64,000 bases of DNA, from the NCBI RefSeq assembly GCF_027942865.1, contig NC_134515.1:18126227-18190226 (forward strand), given 5' to 3'. Below, one piece after another: positions 35,101 through 47,829 of this stretch. This DNA comes from Odontesthes bonariensis. Lineage: Eukaryota > Chordata > Actinopteri > Atheriniformes > Atherinopsidae. The stretch's first letter is position 1; every line of letters begins with the position of its first letter. Both the position numbers and the translations under genes were made by a program. The notes below the pieces were generated by a model that was not told the DNA's origin, made no database searches, and saw only the letters and a program-made list of their open reading frames with translations.

Positions 35101-38100
35101 TCGTTGGTGTGGGTCATCATGTGCCTGCGCAGGTCTTTCTTGTTTTTCGAGGCGAAGCTGCAGTTTGGACACTTATGAGGACGCAGATAAGAATGTTGTT
35201 CCATGTGAGCCTAAGAGAGCAAAGATGAGAGAAACAATCATAATACTTGAAATAATTAGCATGTCCGCGTAAAGATGTGCGATTGTGCCTTTTTAAAATC
35301 ACCCTAAAACCAAAGGTGTTCCATACAAATATACCAGCCAGTGGGGGCTCTTTTACTAAACTTGTGGCAACATAACAAAAAAAAAAAAAAAAAGATTTCA
35401 TCAAATTGTTGCTGTGAGACTTACCTTGACCTCAGACCAGGAGGTGGAAGTGAAATCACAGTCGGGACACTTGAAAGTGTTTGGATCCAAGTGCGCCCTC
35501 TTGTGGTTCTCCATGTCAGAACGTCCATGAAAAGACTCCATGCAGATTCGACAGGAAAACCTCTTAGTGTTGATGCTGGGAGAGCTCACTGCAGAGGGTG
35601 AGCTTGGGGCTTCGCTGCTCAGCTGACGGAAAGCAAACAATTCAGTCAGACACGAGAGACCGAGGAGTACACCTCTGTAAACCATAACTTAAAAGTTAGA
35701 GATTGTAGCTACCTCCACTTGTTGCAATACACCATCAGTCAATGCTGAGGTGACATAGAACTTGTCACTTTTCAGGCTCTCTGACCCAGAGAGTTCTAAA
35801 GCCTGTGATGGGCTGTTCTCACTGTTGCTGCAATGACATCAGTTTAATAAGATAAGAGACTGATGAGAGATCACAATAGAAGTTAAAATGTTTTCCTGTG
35901 TTCTGATTTATTTCTTCGCTGTGCTCTGACTACTATTTCGAACAGACATAAGCAGATTGTCTCGGTTATGTTACCTGAATTCGGGACTATGAATTTCTCC
36001 AGCAGGCTGCTCCACCACACTGTAATCTCCTCCCTCCTCATAGGCTTCAATGGCAATGTGGGTCAGCTCTCCTGTTTCAGAGGTGGCTTCTTCGTAAGCC
36101 TCCTGTAGAACCGTCTCACCATTCTCTGACACGTGGAAGGTCACAATCTTTTGGGCTTGGCCCGTGGCCGCAGTCACAGCACTAAATGCACCCTTTTCCA
36201 TTGTTTTTCCATCCGACTTCAGCACTGCCACCTGAAGAGCACAATTCTCTAAATGTAAGCATGCAGCATCTACCACGTTAAAATCTTTGACATGCACTAT
36301 GCAAAGCGGAATTTTTGATGAACCTGTAAGGAGTTTCCAACTAGTTCCCGGGCATTGCTCATATTCAGAAGTAGATCCAGGGCATTTTGAGGTGACAGAT
36401 CACTGGATTCAGCTACGGATAACATCGGAAAAAAAAAAGTTCACAATCGTCCAGAAGGCAACACACCAAATCAGAAACATATATTTACTTTTTTTTTTTT
36501 TTTTTAAATCATCTCACTGACCCTGTTCATAGATGATAGTGGTGTTTCCCAATGCATCCTGGGACACCGAGGCATTTTCCATACTCTGCATGGCTTGTAG
36601 TGTTGCAGAATCCACGGTGACCTAATGAACGACAGTGGAAAAAATGCTTATGGCACACTTTCTACCAATGCCACAAAACACAGCAAATGATGAAGCTAAA
36701 ACCCAATTGACCCAGCACTAAATGACGGGAACCCGTAAGAGGACTCACTATAGTGTTCTGAAGACCCTGCGTGTCGTCCTGTTGTTTGAGTTCCTCTATT
36801 TGCTGCAGAGTAAAGAAGGGTTTTCGTCGTCTCCTCACAGGCTCTTCGGGGTGAGCCACTGACCACTCCTCAAAAGCTTCAGGATGCCGACACTGCACAT
36901 GAAGACGCAGGTTCTTCCTGTGCTTGGTCGTGAAGTGACACATGTCACAGGAAAAAGGCTTCTCCCCTATAGAGGGTTACAAGGCAACATGAAAACGTAT
37001 GACACGTTCAAGAGCTGAAGATATAGACGTGGTCTGCTCGAATAAGCTGTGGTACCTTTTCCGACACACTGACCTGTGTGTTTGATAGCCAGATGGGAGA
37101 CCAGGAACTCCTCTTTGGAAGTGGAATATTTACAGTAGTCACACTTGAAGGGTCTGTCATTGGTATGGGACAGCTGATGGTTGAGCAGCAGCTTCTTGTT
37201 GTCACACGTAAAGTCACAAAACTCACACTTGAATCTGCCAAATCCACATCAAACAGACATCCAGGCATTAGCAAACCAACGTCATACAAAATGTACAAAA
37301 CTGGCTGTTACTCTATTAAATTTAGTGCAGACAGGTATATGACAAAGGAAGGTTTTCAGCACTGACTTGTTGTCTCCAAGAGTCTGGATGTGGGTCAGTA
37401 AGTGCATTTTGAATGTGTACCGCTTCTTAAAGGATTTCCCACACTGCAAGAACAGGCGTCATAAACAAGAGATTTTTCTCAGTAAATGGCGAGGAGGAAT
37501 CTTTAATCAGTGGTTGCTGAAATTGCTTTTGACTTATGTACTTTTTTTATTTTTTTACTGACCTTATCACACATGTGTGGTTTCTCTGAACTGTGGGTTT
37601 TCATGTGCTGGGTCAGTCTCTTTTGCATAGGGTAAACCCTGCTACACACAGGGCAGGGGAACTCTGACACTTTTGGTGCCTGAAAGAGCGCAAACAAGAG
37701 TGAACAATGTTGGCTAACCACAGAATACAGCTCAAAAGACAACGGCATTCAGCCACAGCAGAAAATGGACTACAGTGACTCTGCTGTAGAATTAAAAGTA
37801 CACATTTATAAGCCATAACTTTAAAACCACCGACGGTTCAAATAATTTGATCACCCTATTATGATGTAATTTTTCTCCTGGATGTTGCATTGACACTCTC
37901 TCCAAAAGTAGCGACCTCAATCAGCACGATGGTGTCCCACACCAACACAAAAGTTGATCAGAACAACCTTTAACCTTCCTACATCCTGATCAAATTAATC
38001 ACCTTTCAAGAGGCATGGCGAATAGTCTACTGCTAGGAGGCCCCCAACCTAAACTCAAGGTCCTGGGTGCCAAACACCCCTGAGGTTTCATGTCCATGCA

Positions 38101-41100
38101 GAGACTGTATAAGAGATGGACGTAGCCACAGTGACATCACCCACTGGTTTGTGATCTACCGTCTTAAACCTTCAACTTTGGCATTTGGCCTTTGCAATTT
38201 GAGGTTTTTTTTAGAGCCAGAAGGGATCATCTTTGGACAAGAGGGTGGAGCTGGAGAGCAATACTTGAAATTTGATTGGAGAAAAATACAAAACTTCAAG
38301 GGTTGATATCTATTTAATTATGGGCTTGTTTATAAAATGACCAGCACTCTGATAGGATGAAGGGAATCTAGCAAATGACAACATTAGGATTTGAGAGACA
38401 GAAATACTGACTTTATATTTTATGAGAGAAGTTAATGCATTTTGAATTGGAGTCCACTGGAGCCGTAAATGTTTTGGAGACAGCACCCAGCAGCCATAAG
38501 TCGTATTGCACTTTAGGGTACTTTTGCATCAGCTGAACATCTTCATACCAGATGACTGCTGTCCATGTTATCAATACAACCTATGGCAGGTAGTTCTCAT
38601 ATTATGGCCAAAGAATGTATACATCTAATCTTACATCACAATCATGCTAATAGACATGTCTGATAGCATTCTAATACGGACTAAATTAAAATCTTACCAA
38701 CTCCGTCCTTCTTTTCCTGTAAAATAGAGAGGAAATAATTAGTCATGGTATCTCATAACCTAAAAGACATTTTCAGAATATATGCTACGTGAGGAACTTA
38801 CTTCTCTTTGTTGTGGACTGCTGAGTGTCGAATAACATCTTTCTTGTATACACTTGTGTAGTCGCACTCCTCACATTTGAATGGCTTTGTGCCCTCATGA
38901 TTGAACATATGTTCCTGTAGGACAAGCCCCGATGACTTTAAGTACACAGTGAAAAATGTCGTGTAATCTGAGGTGAACCTAAATGTTGGGACTCATTTCA
39001 TATCTACACACCTTGAGTGAGGACCAGCGCTTGCAGCGATAGTTGCACTGCAGGCACTTAAAAAGCTCCGGGTCGTTGCTTTCGTGAGAATCCACGTGGA
39101 AACGTAAATCCTCTTGAGTGAGGAAACGTGAGCCACAGATCCAGCAGTTGTGAGGTCTCAGGAGCGGTTTGAGAGATTTATAGTACCGACTGGGGCACAA
39201 TGGAACAAAAGAAGCTATTAGTGTGTTATGTAACCCTTTTATACCACTTATTACAAAACTGGAATAATCGGAGACTTACTTTCGATTTAAATACTTCTTA
39301 TATTTCTTCCGCAAGAAGCGCTTGGATGGTCTGCCACGCTTCCTCGGGAAGAATTCCTCCTCCGGATGTGAATTGGATGAAGGGTCTTTGTTCTCAGAGT
39401 CTGATTGGCTTATTGCTGCCTCAGTTGTGTCTCCATCAGTTACCCTCGCGGGACCATTGCCTATACCAGAAGAGCTTGCCTCTTCGGAGGCACTAACGTC
39501 CGCACTAACCCGTGACTTCTTAGCAACACTTTCTGCTTCTGTAACAAAAATTTTAAGAAGAGGAATGATGTCCCAGCCTTCAAAAAATTTGGAATTTCTG
39601 TTTTTAGTTTTGCTGTTAAGCTGAAAACCCACCCTTGCTGCTATAGCCTTCATCTAAGACACAGTACTTCCTCGGACGCCCGACCTTTCGTCGAGGGCGC
39701 CCTTGGGAGGAGGAGGAGGAGGACGATGAGATAGGAGTGGGTGGTTTCTTCGGAATAGCAGGTGGCCTTCCTTTGTAATCTGGATCTGCTGGGTTGTAGT
39801 CACTATCCTCTGGAGATAAACATAGGACCAATGTGAGGGTTAAATGAAAATTGTGTGACTGAAAAAAAATGACACGGTGAGGTCTATCCTGTTCGCTGAC
39901 CTTCAGGATCGTCAATAGCACCAGCATCCACAATATCATCCTCCTCTTCTGCAGCTTGTTGGGGTTCAGCAGGTTTCACCTCCGCTGCCTTCCTCTGTTC
40001 TGCCTCCTCTCTCTCTGCCTTCTGACGCGCTAACATCTCACTTTTGGGCGGTCGTCCTCGTTTACGCTTCTTTGGCATTTCCCCTGATTAGAAGAAAAAA
40101 AAAAATAATCAGATATTACTGAAACAAATCAGCTCAGTGACATATCACTGTCACAAATAATCAAAAACCTTACCTGCAGGTTTGAAGTGTTTGTCTCTCA
40201 TGTGGTTGATGAGCGTGTCTTTGGAGGCACTCTTATATGGACACATCTTACACTTGAACTGCTGCACAATCACTACCTCCATCATCTCCTCTAACTCTGC
40301 CAGGTTTGGCGGTTGGTCTCCAGAGCCCACTGTGACACTTGATGTTTCCGTGTCCCTGGACAATTTGGCTCCGTCCTGGGAACCTTGGGGCTCCTCTTGG
40401 CTGGAGGAGCTCTGTTGGACCAGATCAGGCTCTGGATTAGAGGTATATGTGCCACTGCTACTGATGTAGAGCCCCGCCTGGCTCTCACTGCATTCCAGCG
40501 CCTCAGGAAGCCCGCCTGATCCAGCCGTGTCTGCTAGCGGGTGGTCTGATGAGGAGCTGTCATCGACATACTCTGAGGCCTCAGGGCCATTGCTGTTCTC
40601 CATATAACAGGAGCGCTGGGGCTGCTGTTGAGAGTGCTGTGGCTGATCTGGATCCTGGTTCTGCTCATCATCTTCATCGTCGTCTCTTGCTTGGTATTGG
40701 GAACAGCCAGGCTGCTCAGAGTCTGCAGCTGCAACACATTCTCCCCCATACTCAGTCACATAATGCCGACTTGTCTGGGTCCGGTGGTCTGCACTGCTGT
40801 CAATGTAACTGCGTGAATGATGTGGCTGCTCTTCATCATCCACTGCACACTCAAGATACCCAGTACTACACTCCACCACATAGTGGCTTCGGCTGGTAGG
40901 ATTTGAGTCAGCTCCACTGCACTCCACGTATCCAGGCAGGTCCTGGTCACTGTTATTTCCGCTGTAGTCAGGGAAACCTGACTGGGAGCGAGTCTGGTCA
41001 GGTTCCTCACCTGAACACTCCACATAGGAAGAGGAGGACTCCTCGGTCTGGTCTGGGCCATCTGCACTGCAGTCCATGTACTGTGAGGGGTGGGAGTGTT

Positions 41101-42283
41101 GGGGCTGGTCAGGCTGACTGCTACTGTCTTCCGGGTAACCCGAGTGTCCAGGCTGGTCGTCAGGCTGGTCCGGTTCAAGACTGCCCTGCAGGTCACCCTG
41201 GTCAAAACAGGTGGATGTGGGACCTTCAGCGAGAGCTTCTAAGGCTACACGATTGGACAGGGCAGAAGATGACATCTGTGCAACCATAGGAGCCCCTGCG
41301 CCAGACAAACACAGAAATTTCATTAAAAAGAATTCAAAGTCAAAAAACATGTGTACATTCATGTGTACTGGGCTAACGTGTACACATGAGGTCATTTATT
41401 TGCTTTCTTAGTGCTAAATGTTATACAAAGGAGGCGGTAATGTTCGTAATGGGCTGAATGATTAATAAGTTAGCCATAACAACACGCTTACCGTCATCTG
41501 GTCCTTGTAATATGAGATACTGGGTAGTTTCTGCTCCTCCATCCTCTGCACTGGTCACTGCTATGCAACCTTCATAGAAATTGAGCAGTCAACTTCACAT
41601 GTCAGACATATTTTACAAAATAGCTATTCCTCAAAGCTCCCCAGAGCATTGGGATATCACAAAAAAATAAATAAATCGGTAAAACTACCATTCATGATGT
41701 CAGGGCCGATGGTGGATTCTATGATCTTGTCAATGGCTGACCCCAAATCAGACGAGGTGGAGGCAGTGGAGTCGGAAACCATCATGGCTCCTCCTTCAGA
41801 CACAGCGCTGGAATGGACCAGCACTTGGGCTGATTCAGACACCAGCACCGACTGAGTCACTGTAGACACACTGGACACGCTGGTGGACTGGGCCACAGAG
41901 GAGGAGTCTGGAAGATGAACTGAAGAAACTCTGACATCTGTACTGGAGCTGGTTTCTGGGATGAACACCTGGCCAGAGAGGAGAAAAAATGCGATGAAAC
42001 ATCTAGATTGGGGGTTCAAATATATACTGCTATATATACACTGCTTCAACTCACTGTAGTACTAAAAATAAAAAAATAAAAAACTTACCACAAGTCCCTC
42101 TGAGCTCTGTCCGACATGACAGTCTGACTCTGGGGCCTGTGCATGAGAAGCAGCAGCAGCATCACTGCTGTCTGCGGACATAGCCTCGGATGACTCCATC
42201 CCCATGCCACTCTCAGATGGCTCCTCCATCCCTGAAGGACCGGCATCGCTGCTGCTCTCCACCTCGTTCTCCTCTGATTCCAT
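32184..42283 (-). CDS. znf335: Zinc finger protein 335 (NIF-1)
   Basis: 27 coding exons on minus keep one phase to a protein of about 1582 residues. Exon ends on plus are 42283-42089, 41968-41689, 41560-41492, 41295-40174, 40083-39901, 39809-39633, 39538-39280, 39189-39012, 38914-38802, 38716-38698, 37679-37563, 37443-37367, 37234-37074, 36966-36749, 36621-36522, 36412-36324, 36231-35975, 35827-35713, 35622-35425, 35210-35068, 34985-34846, 34754-34657, 34527-34441, 33334-33251, 33158-33117, 32995-32890 and 32305-32184. The N-terminus [20 protein letters not shown], 13 C2H2 fingers (one, then eight in a cluster, then four) and the end [12 protein letters not shown] match vertebrate ZNF335. It is a nuclear protein tied to H3K4 methyltransferase complexes and needed for neural progenitors in mammals. 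It is about 240 residues longer than human, nearly all from exon 4. Confidence 0.97.
32548..32755 (-). mobile_element. tRNA-derived SINE in the last znf335 intron
   Basis: On minus, TGGCGTAGTTGGTTAAGCAG resembles a pol III A box and GGTTCGACTCCCGC a B box. An A/T-rich 3' end follows. The 13-bp direct repeat ACAAAGGTTAGTT flanks it (32535-32547 and 32756-32768), a clear target duplication from LINE-mediated insertion. A frame that runs through it into the last znf335 exon is not real coding sequence. Confidence 0.88.
38060..38330. repeat. Teleost interspersed repeat in a znf335 intron
   Basis: The stretch with GAGACTGTATAAGAGATGGA, 'GTGACATCACCCACTGG' and 'GAGCCAGAAGGGATCATC' looks like a common fish interspersed repeat of unknown class. 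It lies in the ~1 kb intron between the 117-nt exon and the 19-nt micro-exon. Confidence 0.55.
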
Positions 42284-44009
42284 AACTGTCCACAACAAAA
42301 ACATCAAGTTAAGATCAAAAGTGTCATCTTTAAAACATGTCTCAAACATTCCTGCCAGTTGATAGCATTAAGACGCACACAGCTTAACCATTTTTGGTTG
42401 CCGCAAGATAGCTGTTTGTCATCAATGGTAAACGTGTTTTTGCGAATTAGGGTTTTAATCAGATGTTAGTGAGTTGTAGTGAATGAAACTGCAAAGCACA
42501 GGAAGTGCTAGTTGTTTTATTTAATTTTTTCAATCAAATGGTCATGAAATGGCCTTATATTCACCCCAATGTTTCATCAAGGACGTTCTCTTATGTGAAG
42601 CTACGCTTTCTTTTAAATCATTCCTTTCCTCCTCACCTACCCACACATTGTATTTCAGCATGTCTACATGATAGTCAAACTTTGATTGCTTATTTCCAAC
42701 GTACATGCCTTGTTATTGTCTGTTTTCCTTCAAACAACATGAATTTGAAATGTGATTATGTTTATAGCCTCTGCTTTCTTGTGAGTGTGCAGACAACTTT
42801 TTCAATTATCTATTTTTTTTTTTTTTATCATTTCAGCTATTGTTTGGCCGTTTATCCACATTTTGGCTTTCTTTAACTCCCACAGTACCTCCACTAAATC
42901 AAACTGGAATGTGATTCTGGCTGCAAGATAGTCCTGGCCTAGATATTTGTGAGTACTCAAAAACTATGTGAAGCACTTAAGGCATGGTTTTCTTTTTTCC
43001 ATTTCTTATAAGGTTACGTGCAAATTCATGTGATTCGCGTACTTTGTCAATTTTGCTCCAGTCACTGCATATTAAGTCATATCAAGTCTTTTCCAGTGTT
43101 ATGTAGCCCTACTTTAAAATGTCAAATGTAGCAATATTACTGTCCAAGTGAGGAAAGCAATAACTTCAACTGGTGCACTGCTTGCTTCCTAATTTATTTT
43201 GTGTAGCCTTTTACTCCTAGTGGTTAAAAGCATTAACTTGGTGTCGATTTATAAACCGACTCTAATGACTTCATTGCAGATATTTTGCTTCAAAATACTG
43301 TCAACAACATATTACTATTCGACTGGCTACTCGTTAACCTTGAAAGTGATAACGTAAACAGTGATGTTTACTTCTCGGGTTTTATCCTATGCCTTTGGTT
43401 TCAAGATGGTAATATTTGGCTATGTTAAGCGTTTCTTCTCGTGGACTTCAATTCTTAGTGCATTTAATTAATCTCCCAATTTGGGGAAGAACAAAACAAA
43501 TGTGTCCATAGTTATCCATGATATAATCACTTGTAACATGTTACCTACGAACATTAGCTTACGACAGCCAGAACAGTTAGCTGGTTAGCTTCACGCAGGC
43601 TAAGCAGCATTTTCACTACCATGGTATTTTTCTGTTGAATGAGGCTAAACCCAAACACGTTCCATTTCAAAACCAATAGTTTGTGGTTGGGCAACATATT
43701 GCAGTTGTAAACACAAATGCCGACACAATAAGTCCTAGACAATATGTGTAAAGTCGTTCAGAACAACGTGTATGTGGTTTAAACTATAGAATCCAGCCGT
43801 TTGATGTAGGCCTAGCTGCCCTTTATCCTGCCTGCACCGCGTCGCCATTCTACACCAGACATCGCTCTTTTCCACTCAGGCATTCTGTATGCTCTCCTGG
43901 CCTGGGGACCTCGAGGGCCTCAGCGGCGACAGACCGCCCAAATACTCTCCCTGAAGAAAATTAAAACAATTTCTCTCCCGTCTTTAGAAATGCTGCTCTT
44001 TTTTCTTAC

Positions 44010-44160
44010 CGTTTTTTGTCGAGTAAAAGCGTATCCTTAAGTGTAGAGGCGCTAAAAAGAACACAAATTTGGAACCGATAATTGTTGGTTCTTTCTAGTC
44101 GGGCGCCATGAGTCTCTCCTCGCTTCCTGTCCGTCCGACCGGATCTTATTTATCGTTGTT
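44010..44160 (-). promoter_or_regulatory. znf335: znf335 non-coding first exon and promoter
   Basis: GTAAG on minus at 44009-44005 is a donor fitting the acceptor directly upstream of the coding exon (exon boundary 42285, two bases before the ATG). Exon 1 would then be non-coding, from about 44115 to 44010. The sequence around 44100-44130 has 'CATGGCGCCC' (YY1-like, on minus) and an ETS-like CTTCCTG. The intron of about 1.7 kb has no other gene. The transcription start is inferred. Confidence 0.5.
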
Positions 44161-45131
44161 GTTGAAAACGGCGTGTTTTTCATCCGAATCTTGATATATT
44201 GGTCAGATTTTTAAATCTGTCTCTAATAAGGCAATTTTCACTTTTAGTTTACAAAGGGAAAACTTTATGGTTGTGGACTATTGTTTTTAGAGGAGGACGT
44301 ATTACCCAGTAGGGTGCGGAGTAATACTCATTTAGGTGTAGAGGGTGAGAACTCAGGACGAGTTGCTGGCTGTCCGCGTTTCTGATAAGCTTGTAATGAC
44401 ATTAAAAATGCGCCTATTTAGTTGTTTATTTTGCCACTTTTGTCAGTTGATCATTTACTGTTTGTATAATGACGCACATTTAGTTGGATAATGCATGTTT
44501 ACATCTAAAAGTAAAATTGAAACTGATATTAAGAGACTTGTTTCATTGTAAGTGACCGGAGAAGTTTCATGGTGATAGCCATTTGCAAAAAGCTTAGTCT
44601 GACACAGTGTATAAATATAGGTTATCTATAAATCAACTGCCTCGGTCTATTTATATAGATTGTTCCTACATACATTTGGCAGGATTTCACTGAGTGTTTT
44701 ATATTTATTTTTTATTTTTATAAGCTGTGCAAAGTAAGACATCTGTAAGAACAGAAAGTTACCATGTCAACTGGTAGTACTTCCTTTTAAATTTCCGAGC
44801 TAGACTGATGCTTATTCAAGTAAGTTGTAGAACTGTCTATTAGAATATCAAATTATAGAGGGTGTGGACATGTCAGTTTACCACTGGTGTAGCACAAAAT
44901 AAGTATATCACGTTCCAGTAAATGGCTATATGCACAGATTCATACTGTCTCCATTATTATTATTATTTTATTATAGTGGAAATATCTGTTTTTGATGTTG
45001 GTACATTCCCATGAACAGCTGTAGGTTCAAACCCTGTTTTGAATGGATAAATAAATTACATTTTATCTTAACAAGTGTTTTGGTAAAAAAAAAATTCCTT
45101 TTGGCATGTCTATAGTATTGAAAGTTAAAGC
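44161..45131. other. Unassigned intergenic sequence upstream of znf335
   Basis: No gene or clear repeat was recognised. Confidence 0.4.
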
Positions 45132-45135
45132 TTAA

Positions 45136-45688
45136 AGGCAGGGTAGGGGATCTTTTTCTGGAACATTTTTTTACATATTGCTTGAAATACTCTTCACACC
45201 CCCATTGCAACCAATTAATTAAAAGTTTTGACACAAATATGAAAAGTTTTAGTGGCCTCTAGAACGTACAATCTAGGAAAAACAGTATCCAATCATTGTG
45301 AACGGACCATTCACAATGATTGGATTCTGATGCCGTCTATCAAACTGCAATCTGCTCCTCCCTCCCCCTCCCCCTCCTTCCCCCTCCTTCCCCCTGTGCG
45401 CGTACCCTGCTCCGTGAACGAAGCTTGGCAGGAAGCTAAACTAAAGCCAGCTTGGCTAGCACCTAGCATTATTAAACGTATAGTTAGCATAAACTAAATA
45501 CTAAATACGGCAACGATCGATGCTTGCTGTCAGAACAGCGCTCGTGCACCTTCGTGCTCGTGCGCGTTCATGTACTCTAGAGGCGTGCCTTCGGGGGGAA
45601 AGTGAAGAAAAGGGTTGGGACTTTTTACCTGTGTATTTTCAAAATGCAGCTTCGCTGGACTCAAAATCCAGGATCTCCTACCCTACCT
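45136..45688. mobile_element. piggyBac-type miniature element (553 bp) with TTAA target sites
   Basis: The ends AGGCAGGGTAGGGGAT (left) and AGGTAGGGTAGGAGAT (right, reverse-complemented) are inverted repeats, each flanked by TTAA (45132-45135 and 45689-45692). TTAA duplication is diagnostic of piggyBac. There is no transposase. Inside is a perfect hairpin with 16-bp arms (45287-45302 and 45310-45325). Confidence 0.8.
45287..45325. repeat. Perfect hairpin, 16-bp arms, 7-base loop
   Basis: ATCCAATCATTGTGAA is followed by CGGACCA and then the exact reverse complement. It lies within the piggyBac-type miniature element. Confidence 0.9.
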
Positions 45689-45714
45689 TTAACCAAAAAA
45701 GTGTTGGTCTCAAA

Positions 45715-46745
45715 TAATCTCAATGAAGGAGACATGCGTTGTCAACCTGAGTTCAGTTATTTAGCTCTGAAGCCATTTTCAGAAAAAATTAAAATCCATT
45801 CACATACAGTTATACAAAAATAAGCATAAGACAAAAAAAAAATAACATTTATGCAAGCTAATCCACAAATACCAAACAAATCCAACACTGTCAAAAAGCT
45901 CATCCTTTTTGGTGTAGAAATTACTATATAAATCTGTAAGTCTTTCGAGAACGCACAAACATATTACCACAGGTCCATTACACAAACACTGTATTGCATT
46001 TTCCCAGGCCTAAGTAGTGGACACCATCGACTGGAAGCCACTGTGGTGCACAGTGTCAATGAAGCCAAACTTCTTTAGATAACTTTGGTAGAGAACATAA
46101 CCTCATCAGCGTGACACAATAGGGTCTCGATGAATGCCTCGAAATAGTTTGTATAAAACCATCTGTGTTTAGAATACTGATTTGATTTTGTCCCCGTGTT
46201 TTTAAGACTTTTCTGATTTCTCCATAAAACCCTCCAGTAGGTTGAGTTTTTCAAAGTTATTATTTTCATTAACATTGTGACCTGCATAGCTCCTTGGGTA
46301 ATGAGTTCCCTGCACGGTTTAATTTGAACCGGTTTTGGGAGTCTCAATATATCAAGACAAAATGAATCATCTGTTACTCTCCTTCCAGCTCCGTATAAGT
46401 AACAAGGACCAAATTCGGGGGGGAAGGCCCTATCCCTTCTGAGTGCTCATTCCCTAAAGTAATCATAAAACTAAACAGCATCCCATGTGAATATCCACTG
46501 TGGACTGGCACAAAACATAATACGAGTATATCCTAAGAGTGTGCAGTTAGCAAGTGCTTAGTTCGACAGAAACACACTATAATTCTGTAATGATCAGCAA
46601 GTTTCTCCTTTAGTGATTTTTTAAATTAGTTTCAAGGGTGGTTCTTGTCAGCGTTTTGCACCTCTGGCTGGGATTGTATTTGCACAGAGTTGTAGTAATT
46701 TAACCTTAATTCCGTCTACATTAACCTGAGTCCTCCTACCAAAAA
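45715..46745 (-). pseudogene. mmp9 tandem-duplicate relic, internally deleted
   Basis: In the same order and orientation this stretch resembles parts of mmp9. 45715-45990 resembles the sequence 3' of mmp9 (48310-48790). 46010-46085 resembles the start of exon 2 (51885-51960), including GACTGGAAGCCACTG and GGTGCACAGTGTC. 46190-46410 resembles intron 1 plus exon 1 (52070-52350), including CCAGCTCCGTAT. 46480-46740 resembles the 5' flank (52390-52665), ending in CAGTCCTCCTAC-like sequence. Everything from exon 2 to the 3' UTR is missing and no frame is open, so it is a dead partial copy lying just downstream of mmp9. Confidence 0.8.
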
Positions 46746-46799
46746 TCCCTCCATAAAACTTTAATCTTTGTGAAATCATTTGGCAATGTCTGACATTTT

Positions 46800-47745
46800 T
46801 ATACAGCTGGTATAGGCTCCAGTCAGGTGCATGTCCCGCATGTCAGGTTAATTGGTGACTCTAAATTGACCCTAGGAGTGAGTGTCAAATCAAATCAAAT
46901 CAAATCAAATTTATTTATATAGCACATTTCATGTATAAACAATTCAAAGTGCTTTACATAAAATAAAAGCATTGCAGCAGGGAGTGTAAGAAGCATTAAA
47001 AATACATAAAAGAATATAAAGAGAAACAAATAAAATTATTTAAATGAATTTAAAAACAAGCAACAGTCTAGATAAGTTAAAAGATATTTCATGCATAGAC
47101 ACATGAGAACAGAAATGTTTTTAACCTGGATTTAAAAATGTCTACATTTGGTGAAAGTTTAATCTCCACTGGCAGTTTGTTCCACTTGTTTGCAGCATAA
47201 CAGCTAAATGCTGCTTCTCCATGTTTAGTCTGGACTCTGGACTGGACCAGCTGACCTGAGTCCTTGGATCTAAGAGCTCTGCTGGGTTTATATTCACAGA
47301 TGTATTTTGGGCTTAAACCGTTCTGGGATTTGTAAACCATCAGCAGGCTTTTAAAATCTATTCTGTGACTGACTGGAAGCCAGTGTAAAGATTTTAAAAC
47401 TGGTGTGATGTGTTCAGATCTCTTAGTCCGGGTTAAAACTCTAGCAGCAGCGTTCTGGATGAGCTGCAGATGTTTAATGCTCTTTTTGGGAAGTCCAGTT
47501 AAAAGAGCGTTACAGTAATCGAGTCTACTGGAGATGAATGCATGGATGAGTTTCTCCTGGTCTTTTTGGGAGAGGAAACCTTTCATTCTGTTGATGTTTC
47601 TAAGGTGGTAAATGCTTGAGCATGGATGCTTGTTTGTCTCATTTGTCTCTGTGTGGCCCTGTGATGGACTGGCGACCTGTCCAGGGTGTACCCTGCCTCT
47701 CGCCCAATGACAGCTGGGATAGGCCTCAGCCCCCCCACAGCCCTA
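46800..47745. mobile_element. Fish interspersed repeat split by an L2-like LINE (nested insertion)
   Basis: The left half of the repeat (46800-46887, with CAGGTTAATTGGTGACTCTA) and the right half (47626-47745, with GATGGACTGGCGACCTGTCC) are parts of one known teleost repeat that should be continuous. Between them sits the L2-like LINE. The whole block itself interrupts the 5' flank of the mmp9 relic, which resumes near 47830. Confidence 0.8.
46888..47622 (-). mobile_element. L2-like LINE 3' fragment
   Basis: The minus frame 47089-47586 reads 165 residues without a stop: SRLDYCNALLTGLPKKSIKH, IQNAAARVL, HITPVLKSLHWLPVSHRIDF. This is the C-terminal end of an L2-clade ORF2. The 3' end on plus is (CAAAT)n followed by 'TTTATTTATATAGCACATTTC', the typical L2-type tail. 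It is 5'-truncated, with no catalytic RT core. Confidence 0.85.
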
Positions 47746-47829
47746 AATTAGATTAAGTGGGGATCTTATTATTATCTTATAATCATTATTGTTGTTGTTA
47801 TTGTTACTAATATTATCATTATTACTACT

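Noticed and set aside
40628-41289. Several 60-149-residue frames on both strands across znf335 exon 4
   Set aside because: They are shadows of the long, GC-rich repetitive coding exon in other frames.
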